Shown here piece after piece: positions 1 through 11,176 of a DNA stretch of 64,000 nucleotides (position 1 is its first letter; each line of letters begins with the position of its first letter). The notes under the pieces are model-generated. The model was not told the DNA's origin and did not search any database. It saw only the letters and a list, made by a program, of their open reading frames with translations. Position numbers and translations under genes: made by a program. Source of the DNA: Heloderma charlesbogerti (taxonomy: Eukaryota; Chordata; Lepidosauria; Squamata; Helodermatidae); NCBI GenBank assembly GCA_026122225.1, contig JANEZZ010001904.1, positions 1,116,001 through 1,180,000 on the forward strand. The letters run 5' to 3'.

Positions 1-59
1 CTCCTTCCCTGCTTTGGATAGGCAGTTGCCTATGAGTATCTAGATAGGATTGTGCCCTA
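1..59. mobile_element. right end of a TIR element cut by the window edge
   Basis: The first 59 bases end in AGGATTGTGCCCTAA. This matches the right end of the element at 19302-19728, which shares the segment GATAGGCAGT...CTATCTAGATA-GATTG-GCCCTAAG. Only the right terminus lies inside the window. The terminus resembles that of the TTAA-flanked MITE at 40135-40238, so a piggyBac-like origin is possible. Confidence 0.45.
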
Positions 60-2960
60 AGAAGCAGAACAAAAAGTGGGGCTATGTAGATAGTTCATTG
101 ATCGGCTACAGAAGGCCGTGATCAGGACTTGGAGTTGGGTAAAATTTGCTATTCCAAAAAAACAAACAAAAAGAAAACCCCACAAAAAACGAACTGGAAA
201 TATCAGAGGCAGGTTTAATTTCACCCCAGTGATGTTCTTGAGAACAAACCTTTGCTTTCTCACATAAGTGAATAGATTAGTGGGAAATGTAGGCCTGGTT
301 CACACATGCATGAACATCACTAGATCTTTCATCTCATACTCACACTGACCCTCAGCTGAACATGGGAACTGTCTGAACTGCAAAGTATTGTGTACAAAAT
401 GGTTTACTGGGTTGTTTGAAAATTCTATCTGTAGTGATTAATTGGTGAAGGTTCATTTATATAGCAAGTCATCAGTTGTTGTTTTTTACAACATCTATAA
501 ACTGCTCTGCATCTAAAAAATATTTCCAGTTGGTGAACAATGGAAAACAAGTCAATATACAGAAGCAGAATAAAAATATTTAAAAGCAAATTATACCAAT
601 AAAACCATAGTTGGTCTTTTTTGAGGGAAGGCTTGTTTTTTTTTTAAAAAAAATGTCTTTGTCACTGAAAACAGAGGAGCCAGCCTAATATCAACTGGCA
701 GGGAATTCCACATAGTGGGAGCCGGTACACTAAAAGCTGTACTCCGAGCAGACTCAAAACGGACTTTGATGTTACTAGCTACTCAGTGAGTGATGAATAT
801 GCAGGTGTCAGCTAGGCTTTAGATGATAAAGGCTATCATCCTTAGGGGAGATCCAGAATGAAACTGGATGGGATGTGAGAGTTCCATAACTGGAACTCCC
901 TATGTCCTTTATTTATTTTACAAAAAGTAGTGAGGGTGATTTGGATCACGATCATGGTGTGGTGGCAAAGAGTTAGACCCCTCCCTTTACCCCTGCTTCT
1001 GAAACCCTGATCCAAATTCCCATCCCATAAAATGGCAAGTTGTGGGCCGCTTGCCAAGCAGGGGAGGGGGTCAAGCGTGGTCCGGGGACCAGCGAGTGAG
1101 GCCTGGGCAGGTGTCTGGAGAACAGGGGTGGGTTCGCACATCCCTAAGTCTGACCTGCACTGACTTCTATAAATTAGTGCATATGGTTTTAAATATTTTA
1201 CCCACGAGATCTCTGCTGTGTTTTAAACACCTGTTGAAATCAGTTCTCCAGTCTAACATTCTCAAACAGACCTTCCTTCTCTGCCTTCTCCCTCCACTCT
1301 GCTTTCTTCAAGTGTGTATTCTCTTAAAGCCAAACTAGAAGTGAATTTGATTGTGTGAATGCGGTTAGGCTACACGGGTGTTTGTTTGTTTTTAAATGTA
1401 AATCGCCAGGGCACAGCCTGAACATCCTCAGGGTGGGGAGTTGGAAGGGGGAGTTTATCTCTCTTGCCCTGCCACATTTCTGACAAAAATAGTCTCCCAG
1501 AAGAGGCTGCTTGCATCTCAAAGTTGAGGCTTTCCTTGAAACACAAAGAGGAGCTTCAGGGAGGCAATTTTTGCCAGGGAGAGAGAGAGAGAGTTAACTT
1601 CCTCCTCCCCATAGTCTCAGACTTGCTCAGGCTTCTCTGCATCTTACATAACAAAAACTATGCATGTATTCACACAATTGACGTCACTTCTAATTTGGCT
1701 CTTAGCTGAGCTAAGGACAGTGTCCTTCATTTTATCTTATGAGTTACCGTAGGCCAGATCTTGAACAACCTGTGATCTACCAAACTGAATGTAGGCTGCT
1801 CACATTCCTTCAAGGCTTAGCAAAGTTATGTTTACTCTCTGCTTTATCTGGGAGTATTTAGCAAATCATCCCATGCACCTGGTGGCCTGCATTTGGCTTG
1901 GTGGTTCAGAAACTGTTGTGTTAGCTTTTTGCAGAAGCTCTAGTGTATGAACTATTCTTCAGCTCTCTCTTCTTTGATGGAAGCTGGGTGGCTGCATTGA
2001 CCTTCAGGGAAACACCAGCCTTGGGGGAAAACAAAGCAGTAATGGGGTTGTAGGTTGTGTTTTCCACTGAGAAATTTCATCTTCCATCTAGCATGTGGGA
2101 AGATGATGACCCTGTATCCCCTCATTGCACAAGCAGATGCTCTGCCCAGAATCAGTCTGGGGCATTAAAGCTCTTCCATGTGAAGGGGAGCAGAATAGTC
2201 ATAGGAGAAGTAAGCCTAGAATTGCAAGAGGCTGCAATGCTATATCCTTAGCTTTCCTTTTCCTTTTTTCTTTCCTCTGCTCTTTTGTCTCCTTGAAAGC
2301 ATTCTGAACAAATTCTTTAGAAAACTTTTTCACACCTCCGAGTACTAACTGTAGGACTGAATCGCATTTCTAAGTCCTCATTTATCTGCGTGTGTTGCCT
2401 TTCGTTGTCAGCCACAGTGACTGACCTTTTCTTGCTGAAGACACCTGTCAGGGATGTTGTCTCTGGATGGCCTTGTGTGCTGATACTGCAAAGATGATCC
2501 CTCCATTCTTAAAACAAGTGCAGAATACAGATAGCAGAGCTGTGTTTCATGTCTAGAGCTGTGACTTTCTGGAGTCAAAAACCTAATGTTTGTTTTCTTC
2601 TGTACAAGTACACCTTTTATCTTTTTCAACTAATAATATTCCCTCCAAAAGGTTCCATTCGATGGCATACAAATGTGTTGCATTATCCATTAATAATTCT
2701 TATATTACATAAACTGACCCTTAGGCCATCCCTCTGAAAAGCACTTTATTAAGTAATATCGTAAATATTAAATATTTAGTGTCTTTGCATAGTTTCCACT
2801 CGGTTGCATTTACTTTGTGTAGCAAGTAAAGAAAGCAAGATTTGAATATTGGGGAATATCTATGCATGAGGGATGTTTGTAGCAGAGCAATAATCAACAA
2901 CAATCTGGTGGTTGCACCCTTCCATTTTACCCCTTCTTCCTTGCAGTTTTCCTAGAACTA
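60..2960. other. non-coding stretch without a recognisable gene
   Basis: I find no gene here. Bases 660-770 resemble the squamate dispersed repeat also seen near 44790-44850 (a phrase like GGGAATTCCACATAGTGGGAGCC). Bases about 1034-1146 look like the right half of a hAT copy related to the one at 32358-32860: they are GC-rich and end in TTCGCACATCCCTA, with no matching left end. Short purine tracts such as (GA)n near 1580 are present. The rest looks unique and A+T-rich. Confidence 0.5.
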
Positions 2961-3134
2961 AGGTGAAGGGCCAAAAAACTTGACACGTCACAGGAATATC
3001 GACCTATGATATAGGCAGTGAGAAGGAGCAGATCAGAAACCTAACCTTCTTCACTGGGTTGTTGGGAGAGTATAACAGTGGGGGGAGGACTATGTATGCC
3101 ATCTTGGCTCCTTGGAGGAAAGAAAGGATCTAAA
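2961..3134 (+). repeat. 3' tail of a squamate SINE/LINE
   Basis: The stretch contains CTTCACTGGGTTGTTGGGAG, then a G-rich segment, then GGCTCCTTGGAGGAAAGAAAGG and a TAAATA tail. I recognise this layout as the common squamate SINE/LINE tail (CTCCTTGGAGGAAGGGCGGGATATAAAT). A similar tail follows the 5S-like segment at 52020-52130. The hAT copy at 3135 is inserted exactly at its 3' end. Confidence 0.55.
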
Positions 3135-3554
3135 TAGGGATGGGAGAGTGAGCAGGATTTGAAATTGTTAGGATTCTCTGAACAATGTCTTGCTGCTTAT
3201 CTTGCGTCCAGTTCCTGTTCACATTTGCAATCGCTGCTTGCTCTGCGCAAATGGGAAAATTGCACAAATCAAGCAGCCATCGAATATGAAATTTGTGCAA
3301 ATTTCCTAATTTGTGCAACTTCCCTCCTTAGACTAAAGCAAAGGTGATTTAGTCTATGGGGAAATTTGCACACATTGCACAAAATTGTGCGAAATTGAAG
3401 TGGGAAAGTTGCACAAATTGAACACAAGCACATGTCCAGCAATTTGTGAACATTTTCAGTGGACACATATTTGTAATGATGATCACGCTTGGAGTTTCGA
3501 ACAGGGCATGCTCACATGCATTGAGAGCAAGAACGGAATTCTCCTGCATCCCTA
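3135..3554. mobile_element. hAT-type MITE, A+T-rich palindromic subfamily
   Basis: The copy starts TAGGGATG and ends CATCCCTA. It is flanked by GATCTAAA (3127-3134) and GATATAAA (3555-3562), a 7/8 target-site duplication. The core is built from diverged inverted repeats of TTGCACAAATT-type half-sites (3255-3440), unlike the GC-rich cores of the younger copies. Reading frames across it on both strands are by-products of the palindromes. It is probably one of the older members of the family in this window. Confidence 0.75.
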
Positions 3555-3609
3555 GATATAAACATAATGTTGGCTGAGCAAATAATGTTAGATGACTCAA
3601 GCAATACAG

Positions 3610-3720
3610 CAGCCTTCCCCAAACTGGTGCCCTCCAGCTCCAGATAAGTTAGATTACAACTCCCAGCATCTGGGAGTTGTAGTCCAACACATCTGGAGGG
3701 TATCGGGTTGGGGAAAGCTG
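3610..3720. mobile_element. 111-bp foldback MITE (8-bp TSD)
   Basis: Inverted arms begin CAGCCTTCCCCAAACTGG and end GGTTGGGGAAAGCTG, meeting at ACTCCCAGCATCTGGGAGTTG. Flanks CAATACAG (3602-3609) and CAATAGAG (3721-3728) agree at 7 of 8 bases. I recognise the CCCTCCAG...ACTACAACTCCCA phrases as a very common squamate hAT-like foldback element. A longer relative lies at 33983-34121. Confidence 0.7.
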
Positions 3721-3829
3721 CAATAGAGCCCTACAGCAGTGGAAGGCTACACCTGAAAATGTTTTTTTCTCAGTATATTTTTTAAATGACAGCAAGATGG
3801 CCATTTGAAAAGACCTGATGTATAGCTGT

Positions 3830-4025
3830 TAGCCAAGGCTATATGGAATGTCCATGTTCAGAGGCAGGAGACCGTTTACTACCAGATGCTGGGGCAAAAC
3901 CAGAGGAAATAGCTATCACAGTATGCTGTGCTTATGAAGTTCTAGTGGCATCTGGTTCCCACTATTGAGAACAGAATGCTTGACTAGATGGCCCTTGGTC
4001 TGGTCCATCAAGGCTTTTCCTACCT
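3830..4025 (+). repeat. LINE/SINE 3'-end fragment
   Basis: Contains ACAGAATGCTTGACTAGATGGCCCTTGGTCTGGTCC, broken here into its recognisable parts ACAGAATGCTTGACTAGATG and GGCCCTTGGTCTGG. The same 3' tail occurs at 11380-11927 (plus strand) and, reversed, at 17595-17700 and 36870-36947. It is a common squamate dispersed repeat, perhaps the end of a CR1-like LINE. The subfamily is not resolved. Confidence 0.5.
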
Positions 4026-5200
4026 GAAATTGCTCTCTGTTGGAGGGAAAAACATCACTGAGGAAGGGAACAGATTATCTGGGCAACATTTTCCCTTCTA
4101 GTTTACCCTTATCTGTTGTCAGCCACTTAAGTCAATCAGGTGGGGTTTCCAGCGCCCAGTCTCAGAATGCTTGGCCTGAACTATCAAAGCTGAGCTAACA
4201 GCATGACCCAGGAGCCATGGTGTGGAAAACGTGTTCTCTTTTAACGAGGTATGAACTGCTAAAGAAGTATGGACATGATGAGAACCGTACAGTGTGGATA
4301 TGCATTATGATGTGGAGAGTCTCTAGGTAAGACCCAACTGGAATGGGAAGTAGTTGCTGCAGAACACATGCAATGCAAAAATGACATTAGCTGTAGCTGA
4401 ATTGGGATTCTGCTTGTGAAACAAAGGGAGTGTGTCTCAATTTGGTTATGCAGTTGCTTCTGCAGCTATTATTTCTGCATCTCTAATTTCTCCCCAATGT
4501 TCCATAATTTCATAGTCTTCCAATTAGCACATAAAACAAAACAGAACTAAACTGAAGGTTCGGTCAGTTTTGGATGTAATAATGTGGATGGTCTCTCGTA
4601 CATGGTGATTTAAGATCAGAAGGGGGCACTGACTGAATCTAATCTAATTTATCTCCAAGACCCAACTGAATTTCTTTGTTAAACAACTGGTACTTGGCTA
4701 ACGCTGGTTTTTCAGAAAAGTGTTGTTCTCATTAGTGTATTGAACTTCGGAGCAAATCAAGCATCTGTAGCCTTCCCCACTCTTAATATTTCTTCAATCC
4801 AAGTTTATGTGCGTAATGTTTGTTTACTGGTCTCACAGTGCGGCTTTCTACTAGTTGTGACACACTGGAGTCCATAAACAGGTCTCTTTCGCTACTAATG
4901 TTGTCTTTTACATTTTATTTTAATTTCTTCTGGGGACTTCAGGGATCGATGGAATCACATAAGGGGTGTTGGGTGACCAAAGTGGCTTCTGTCCTTAACC
5001 CAGGCCAAAAGCCAAGTTGTAAAGGATCTAAATAATCTATGTCTTCCAAGACTGCCTGAAGCTGACATGACCTCTCAGTCTAGGGCTTTGCAAAAAGGGC
5101 GGGGGGAGGAAAGTTTGAGACAGACAGATAATTTTCTCAAGTCTGTAGATCTAACTCTGGGTTTTTCAGCCATGGTTTTACCCCTACCTCCTTCAGAGTG
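4026..5200. other. non-coding, nothing recognised
   Basis: Mostly unique-looking A+T-rich sequence without a long ORF, tandem repeat or recognisable element. The G-rich run near 5100 is too short to interpret. Confidence 0.5.
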
Positions 5201-5448
5201 GCTAGAACTGAACTCCCCTGTTCCTCAGTGATGCATTTACCACTTCCAAAGGCTTTATTGACAGCCCAGTCTTGGTAGGTTTTACTAGCCAGGAAGGACA
5301 AGGATCCAATGAGCAAATGGTAGGTCTGAGTCCAAGCAACTTGGCAATGCCATCAGGCTGTACAAGCTGAAAAGAATCCTTAACAACAGGACTAGACAGT
5401 GTTCTGGCTGCATCTATCTCCGATTCTGTCAAAACTATGGCATTCAAG

Positions 5449-5820
5449 TAGGGATGTACAAAACCCCTACCTTCTGTCCTGGTGGGGCGGTCCACAGGGG
5501 GGGAGGCTATCCGTTCCTCCCCCCAGAATCCTCTTTGGCCAGCTCCACTCCGCAGCAATTCCACGGAGCCGCCGGCCAGCTCTGGATTTCTAGCAATACG
5601 GCCACCATCCTGTATCGCTGGCTGAAGGGACTGACTGTGGACACAAATGAATATGGCATGGCGACCATATCGCTGGCAATCCAGAGCCGGAGGATCTGGC
5701 CAAAGAGGATTCCACGGGGAGGCGGAGGTAAGTGTTCCATTCCACCACGGACTCCAGGGGGCCGGATTCTTTAGAATCTGGCCACATTGGAGCCCGTGGC
5801 AGAATTATTTGCCATCCCTC
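5449..5820. mobile_element. palindromic hAT-type element, first unit of a dimer
   Basis: Starts TAGGGATGTACAAAAC with a simple left end and ends in the hairpin-type right end: TTCCACCACGGACTCC...GGAGCCCGTGG, then CATCCCT with the last A changed. The core has mirrored GGCCAGCTC and CGATACGGCC/GGCGACCATATCG blocks. Only CGTG separates it from the next unit at 5824. The left flank is CATTCAAG; no matching 8-mer lies to the right. It is inserted in an L2-type LINE. Confidence 0.7.
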
Positions 5821-5823
5821 GTG

Positions 5824-6596
5824 TAGGGATGTACGAAAGTCACTTACCTTTAACAAAATTTGATTCGCAGTGGGGGGGAGGCGCTCTGTCCCTCCCCCCC
5901 GAAATTCTGGCCAGGGGGGGAGGAGCTCCGTCCTTCCCCCCCGAAATTCTGGCCGAGGGGGAGGCACTCCGTCCCTCCCCCCCAAAATTCTGGCCAGGGG
6001 CGAGGCGCTCCGTCCCTCCCCCCCGAAATTCTGGCCGGGGGGGAGGCGTTCCATCCCTCCACCCCCGAATCCTGGCCGGCCGGGCCTGAAAATGGCGGCT
6101 GCCGTAGCTGCCGCCGTTTGCGTCCCTGCAGTCAGCCGTGATAGGCTACGTAAATGTTTACATAGCCTATCACGGCTGAGTAAAAAAAAAAAAAAGTGCA
6201 TACGCAAATGGCGGTGCCCATGGGCGCCTCCATTTGCGTACGCTTTTTTTTTTTTTACTCAGCTGTGATAGGCTACATAAACATTTACGTAGCCTATCAC
6301 GGTGTTTTTTAAAATTTAGCCGTGATAGGCTACGTAAATCTTTATGTAGCCTATCACTTTTTTTTTTTTTAATTTGGAAATGGTGGCGGTGGCAGCCGGT
6401 CGGAAGACCGGCCGCCACCGCCGAACCACCGCCGGAGCCGCCGCCGGAGCTGCTGCCGCAGGAAGATTCGCCAAAGGTAAGTCCCGTCCCAGGGGGGCGG
6501 GGGGGTGGCAGACCGTTTCACCACCGATTTCGGGGGGCCGAATGCACTGGCATTCGGCCTCCCCGAGATTCGTGGCGAAATTCTCTGACATCCCTA
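5824..6596. mobile_element. palindromic hAT-type element, second unit of the dimer
   Basis: Starts TAGGGATGTACGAAAGT followed by CACTTACC, and ends TCTCTGACATCCCTA. In order it carries a G/C-rich tandem array (5875-6078) and three TAGGCTACGTAAA palindromes (6135-6176, 6261-6300, 6318-6357). A CGCAAATGGCG palindrome lies between the first two. Then come a GGCCGCCACCG/CGGTGGCGG region, GGTAAGT and the hairpin end. The right flank is CAAAAAGG. It has the same orientation as the unit before it (simple end left, hairpin end right). The long open frames across it on both strands come from the repeats and are not genes. Confidence 0.75.
5875..6078. repeat. about five copies of a 41-bp G/C-rich minisatellite
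   Basis: A unit running GGGGGGAGGCGCTCTGTCCC, then TCCCCCCCGAAATTCTGGCC, occurs about five times from 5875. In other copies of the family the same segment occurs once, as the GGGGAGG...CCTCCCCCC subterminal block, so it was amplified inside this copy. Each unit is itself a weak inverted repeat. It gives Pro/Gly/Arg-rich open frames on both strands, which I treat as artefacts. Confidence 0.85.
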
Positions 6597-7234
6597 CAAA
6601 AAGGACTTCAGCAGGATCACAGGCTGAATCTGCAGGAACCCCCTCCCCCGCTCCCAAGGAAACCCTCAGGATTGATCAGTCTTCAGACGTGGGCCTTCAA
6701 AACTGATCTTGCACTCCCGTGGAGTTTGGAGGCAGCAGATAGCCCAAAACTTGTCAGATAGTGATCTGTCCATGACAACAGGGTTGTTGCTGGCTCCCCC
6801 ACCCACAGACCTCCATCCCCATCCCAGAACAGCAATCCAAGTCCACTGAACTGCTGGATATGTTGGGCCAGATGTAATTTGAAACAGCTTCATGGTTGCT
6901 GTGGTAGTCATGAAATTTTGACCAGCCCCAAACAAGGCAGCTTGGCATGAATATTGAAATCCCCCAAGAACAAAAGCCTTGCAGTCCTCAACTCCACGTC
7001 AGAGACCATTTCTGCCAGTGCAGGCAGGGATATTGCTAGGTACCGGTGGTCGGTATACTGGACAGATTCCTCTAATACCAGGTATAGACTCAAAACCAAT
7101 AAGGTGCTGTAGGAGTATCTGACCAGGGAGATGGAATCCTTATGGATTACAGCAACCCCATTTGCTGAAAGATACCCATCAAGAGGGAAATTTGGCAGTG
7201 ATTTTTTAAAAAAAAACTTTTCTGGAATGTGCAT

Positions 7235-9305
7235 GAGATACTAATATACACCGTAACATGAGATGTCACACTGTCTCATCGCCTTTTTTCTTTGCAGGTA
7301 AAACTGTCAACAATATTTATTTTTACCACCTCTTCATTAAAAATTGATAAGGCTACTGGGGCAAGATAATGTTACTTTGGGGTTCTGGATCCAACCTGTG
7401 GGTCATTAATGAGCCATCTCTACCTTAGGATGTTAAATGGAATAGCCTTACAAACCCCTAATCATTCTCAGTACACATGTCTCCATTGCTTTCGGTGTGT
7501 AGTCTGAAAGATTTCCTTGTGTGACTAAAACTGAAGAAACAAGACAACAATTCCCATTCCACTAAAATTAGCAATATGCATATATGGTGTCGCTGGATAC
7601 AGTCCACCAGCACTGATGCAGCAGGGCTATATATAGACAACGTCTGTTTATGGAGATTGTAGTTCTGTTCATACCGAAAATTGTAAGCTTGGAGACGAGG
7701 CAGAGGGAAAACATTTTTTTCCCTTCTGAATGCAACAGGTCTTTATTAAAGGTATTATTCCTACATTTCTAGACAAGTGAACCTCCAAGTGTACGTTCAG
7801 TTCTTTAAATCAAATGTTGTTTTTAATTTGCCCATTTTAGTTTGAAGTTGTATTTCCATTCTCTCCAGTGAATGAACCATTGTAGAACCTGTATTCTGTA
7901 TCAACACTGAATCCATGAAAAAAGGTGATGGACAAATAGGGTGGAAGCCATGCGGTGTTCAAGGGAACATGAGAACTCAAGGTGTCTTCCTCTCCCAGTT
8001 TTGCTTCCTAATGTGTGGTTGTTGACTAACAGGTAACTAAGGGGGGTATATTTTATAACAGAGGCAGAACCTAGCTTTCAAAGCCCCCCCCCACACACAC
8101 ACAGTTGCTAAGACACAGAGCTACGCACAACCCATTGTTTAGCCCTCTTGATGTCTGTGTGCCATATGTAAGTACTACTGTTTATTTGGGCATCTTATGT
8201 TGTTCACCTTCTACACTAAAGGCAGCTGTATGTGCTTTCCCACCAGGAATATATATGCGCTTCCTGCGCACCCATTTTCGGTGATGAGCTTTAAGGCTTA
8301 ACATAAATCAGAAAGCAATTGTGGACTGTTTTAATGGGAAAAGCACACTTCTGAAGCTGTCCTCCATGTATAGAATGGTGATGTCTAATGTGGAATTTGG
8401 ATTCCTGGAAAATTTGCCTTGATTTCTTAAATGGTTTCTAGCCCTCATGATTTTGAGAATATGTTTAAGAACATGCAGCCATCCATAATATGGGGGGGGG
8501 GTTTATAACAGAACTGACTTTACAGAATAGTTGTGTTACTGATATGCACTATATAGATGCAAAGTAATTAACCCCCCACCCCCACCCCACACCACACCAC
8601 CTGACAATGAAGAAAATTAGGGAAATGCTGAGAGAAAACACTGAAGACCCAACTCTAAAAAGTCTCCTTCAGGGGCTCATAATGAAATTATATTAACATT
8701 GCCATTCAAAACATTCTTACTTGAATACTATAGGATTTATGTCTGAGTAAACATGCATAATGTTGCACTGTAAGAGTACGAAATGTTTTAAAATTATGTG
8801 CATTATACTGAGGTATGTAAAAACTCCCACAATCTCAAAACACAAGCTACTATAATCAATGGAGCTTTAGCCACGCCCACATGTAAAAGCATAGAGGCTG
8901 CTAAGCAGTTGCTGAAAAATTCATTTCAACAGAACGCATTCTTAAGTTACATATCACAATCATATACTGAACAAAGGAATTAATTTAGCTGGCTTAATTA
9001 GGTGCACAGTGTCCCAGTCCTATAAGCAAGCAATCAACAGAGGTACTCAGCATGGTTTAAGGACAGGAAAAAGCAATTCTGTTAAATTTGGAAATTAAAA
9101 ACAGATTTTCATGAGGGACTGAAATAACGTTTATGAATTCTTTCTTTCATTTGGGTGTGTGTTGTTTATGGCTCAAGATATGTGAAATGCTTCGTATAGG
9201 ACTGTGAGCGTTATGTGTGTCTCCAAGCTTGTTTATACTATCCATTAACCACTCATAGCAACCTCCCAACTTGTTTACACATTCAAGTGGTGATTCTAGA
9301 TTAGT
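7235..9305. other. non-coding, nothing recognised
   Basis: A+T-rich, unique-looking DNA. Contains short C-runs near 8080 and 8575 and a squamate repeat phrase near 8720-8770 (GTCTGAGTAAACATGCATAATGTTG). I see no gene. Confidence 0.5.
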
Positions 9306-9313
9306 GATAGGGC

Positions 9314-9589
9314 TAGAGATGTTAGAGAATTCCACCACGGACTCCAGTGAGGCTGGATTCTTTAGAATCCGGTCCCCTGGAATCCATGGCGGAATGCCCC
9401 CCCCCCCGCAGAATCCCCCTGGGATGGGGCCTACCTGGCAGCGGATGCCATTTGCGGCTGCAGCTCTGTGGAGCCACTGTGAAGCAGAGCGGAGCCAGCC
9501 GCGGATGATTCCGGGGGGAGGGATGGAGCGCCTCCCCCCCACCGCGGATTGCCCGGCGTGGAGCCAGGTAAGACTTTCGTACATCCCTA
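9314..9589. mobile_element. minimal hAT-type element with perfect TSD
   Basis: The 276-bp copy begins TAGAGATG and ends CATCCCTA. It is flanked by GATAGGGC on both sides (9306-9313 and 9590-9597), a perfect 8-bp duplication. The left end is the hairpin type (CCACCACGGACTCCAGTGAG...CCCCTGGAATCCATGG); the right end is the simple type (CCAGGTAAGACTTTCGTACATCCCTA). The long palindromic core is absent, leaving only a short GCCATTTGCGGCTGC region. It defines the minimal set of parts shared by the family. Confidence 0.88.
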
Positions 9590-9597
9590 GATAGGGC

Positions 9598-9974
9598 GAA
9601 TTTAGAATTCAGGGTGTTCAGAAACTGAACTCCCCTCCTAATATAGATGAGCTGAGCTCAATTCCCCTCCAAGGTTCAGGCCTGGCTTGTATTAAATTCA
9701 CGGGCAGCCGCTCCTTGGTAGTTCCCCCTCCCCTTCCCAAGCAAACCTATCCTATTAGGCAGGGAGCCTACAGAGTCTCTTCTGTATGCATGACCCCCAT
9801 CCCTTTTGCAAGTTCATGTATCACCCCTGCAGTGGGCTTCGACCTCTTAATTTTGAGGTGCCAAGATAGTGATAAATCAGAGCCAGGTTTTCTTACAAGG
9901 AGTACTTTATTGAGTCAGCACACAGGCATACCCAATGGTTGGATCAGACAGCTTCTCTGAACCCAGAGCCATGG
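9598..9974. other. non-coding spacer
   Basis: Unique-looking sequence between two hAT insertions. A reversed polyadenylation-like TTTATTG lies near 9908, but no gene or element boundary is evident. Confidence 0.4.
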
Positions 9975-9982
9975 GGTACAAT

Positions 9983-10483
9983 TAGGGGTGGGCGGATCAC
10001 TCACCATCCGTTCCGCAATGGTGTCTGCAGTGGGGGGAGGCGATCTGTTCCCCCCCCCCAAATCTGTCCAGGCCGGCTCTGCTCCTCCTCGATCCTGTGG
10101 AGCCGGCCGCCAGCTCCGCTTCGCTGGCGAATGTCGATACAACTGGCAGATATCTGCGTGGCCTATCACATCAAAAACCAGGGACACAAATGGTGTAGTG
10201 GCTGCATTTAGGCTAATCTACCAGCTTTACGGCCGCAAATGGCACCCACTACTCCATTTGCATCCAGAGCCTGATTTACAGTGATACTGCATGGCAATGG
10301 CTTCCGGCGTATCAACATTCGCCAGGGATGTGGAGCAGGCAGCTGGCTCTGCAGGATAGGCAGTGATGGATCCGACCTAGACGGATTCCATGCGGAGGTG
10401 GAGGTGAGTGCTTCATTCCACCACAGGCCCTAATGGGGCCAGATTCTTGGAATTCGGCCTCATTGGGGTCCATGGTGGATTTC
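9983..10483. mobile_element. palindromic hAT-type element, left partner of a pair
   Basis: Starts TAGGGGTGGGCGGATCAC (simple left end). It has GGCCGGCTC arms, a core with TTACGGCCGCAAATGGC and TTCGCTGGCGAATG blocks, and the hairpin right end (ATTCCACCACAGGCCC...GGGGTCCATGGTGGATTTC). The final TCCGCCATCCC is missing, so it runs straight into the next copy's TAGGGATG at 10484. The left flank is GGTACAAT. Its core is more diverged than its neighbour's. Confidence 0.65.
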
Positions 10484-11176
10484 TAGGGATGTCAGAGAAT
10501 TCCAACACGGACTCCAGTGAGGTCGGATTCTTTAGAATCTGCCCCCCCGGAGTCTGTGGTGGCAGAATGGCCTCCCCCCTGCCACCCCGCGGAATCCCCC
10601 CGGGATGGACCTACCTGGTGGCAGATGCAGCGGCAGATGAAGCGGTGGTGGCGGAGGCTCCGGCCACTGCCGGGCTGCTGCGACCACAAATGGCGGCCGT
10701 TGTAGCGGCCACCATTTGCGTCCCTACACTCGCCCATCCCTACGCTTGCTACATAGCCTATCATGGCAAAGAGCAGGGGCGCAAATGGCAGCCGCTACGC
10801 CATTTGCGTCCCTGCTCTTTGCCGTGATAGGCTACGTAAGTATTTACGTAGCCTGTCATGAAAAAGGCAGCCACACAAATGGCGTCGCGGCCGACATTTG
10901 CGTGGCTGCCTTTTTCGTGATAGGCTACGTAATTACTTACGTAGCCTATCATGGCTGGCACCCACACAAATGGCAGCCGGCGTAGCGGCTGCCATTTGTG
11001 GCTGCAGCAGCCCAGCAGTGGCCGGAATTCTGGCTGTGGCCAGCCCCGGCCAGCGGCTCCGCTGAGTCGCCGCGAAGTGGAGCTGGCCGGGGAGGTTTCT
11101 GGAGGTGGGGACGGAGCACCTCCCCCCCACCGCGGATGGCCCCAGCAGAACCAGGTAAGTGTTTTGTACAGCCCTA
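10484..11176. mobile_element. palindromic hAT-type element, right partner of the pair
   Basis: Starts TAGGGATGTCAGAGAATTCC (hairpin-type left end) and ends CCAGGTAAGTGTTTTGTACAGCCCTA (simple right end). It is therefore in the opposite orientation to the copy on its left. The core alternates CAAATGGCGGC palindromes (10688-10720, 10780-10815, 10870-10905, 10965-11005) with TAGGCTACGTAA palindromes (10822-10860, 10916-10952). The right flank GCTTGGAT does not match either left flank. The nested palindromes give overlapping reading frames in both directions that I do not accept as genes. Confidence 0.75.

Larger units (their letters stand above)
5202..7234 (-). pseudogene. decayed L2-type LINE, endonuclease and start of RT, split by a hAT dimer
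   Basis: On the minus strand, 7234-6908 reads as an APE-type endonuclease fragment. GVAVIHKDSISL is followed by ALAEMVSDVELR and the catalytic-type LLFLGDFNIHA. After a frameshift near 6930 the frame continues (6935-6666) with TTTATMKLFQITSGPTYPA, the usual segment after the D-x-N motif in L2/CR1-like LINEs. After the 1.15-kb interruption (5449-6596), the minus strand resumes at 5448-5202 with AARTLSSPVVKDSF and PTICSLDPCPSWLVK. The latter is the phrase that opens the L2-clade reverse transcriptase. Both coding pieces are broken and the rest of the RT is missing. The element is clearly dead; exact clade membership is inferred from motifs. Confidence 0.7.

Noticed and set aside
5590..6268. Long proline/glycine/arginine-rich open frames on both strands
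   Set aside because: They lie entirely in the minisatellite and palindromes of a hAT copy. Mirror-image DNA gives open frames on both strands with near-identical peptides, which is not coding evidence.
5454..6761. Exon-like GGTAAGT donors suggesting a GC-rich multi-exon gene or CpG-island promoter
   Set aside because: The donors are part of the transposon ends and recur in every copy. The GC richness stops exactly at the transposon boundaries.
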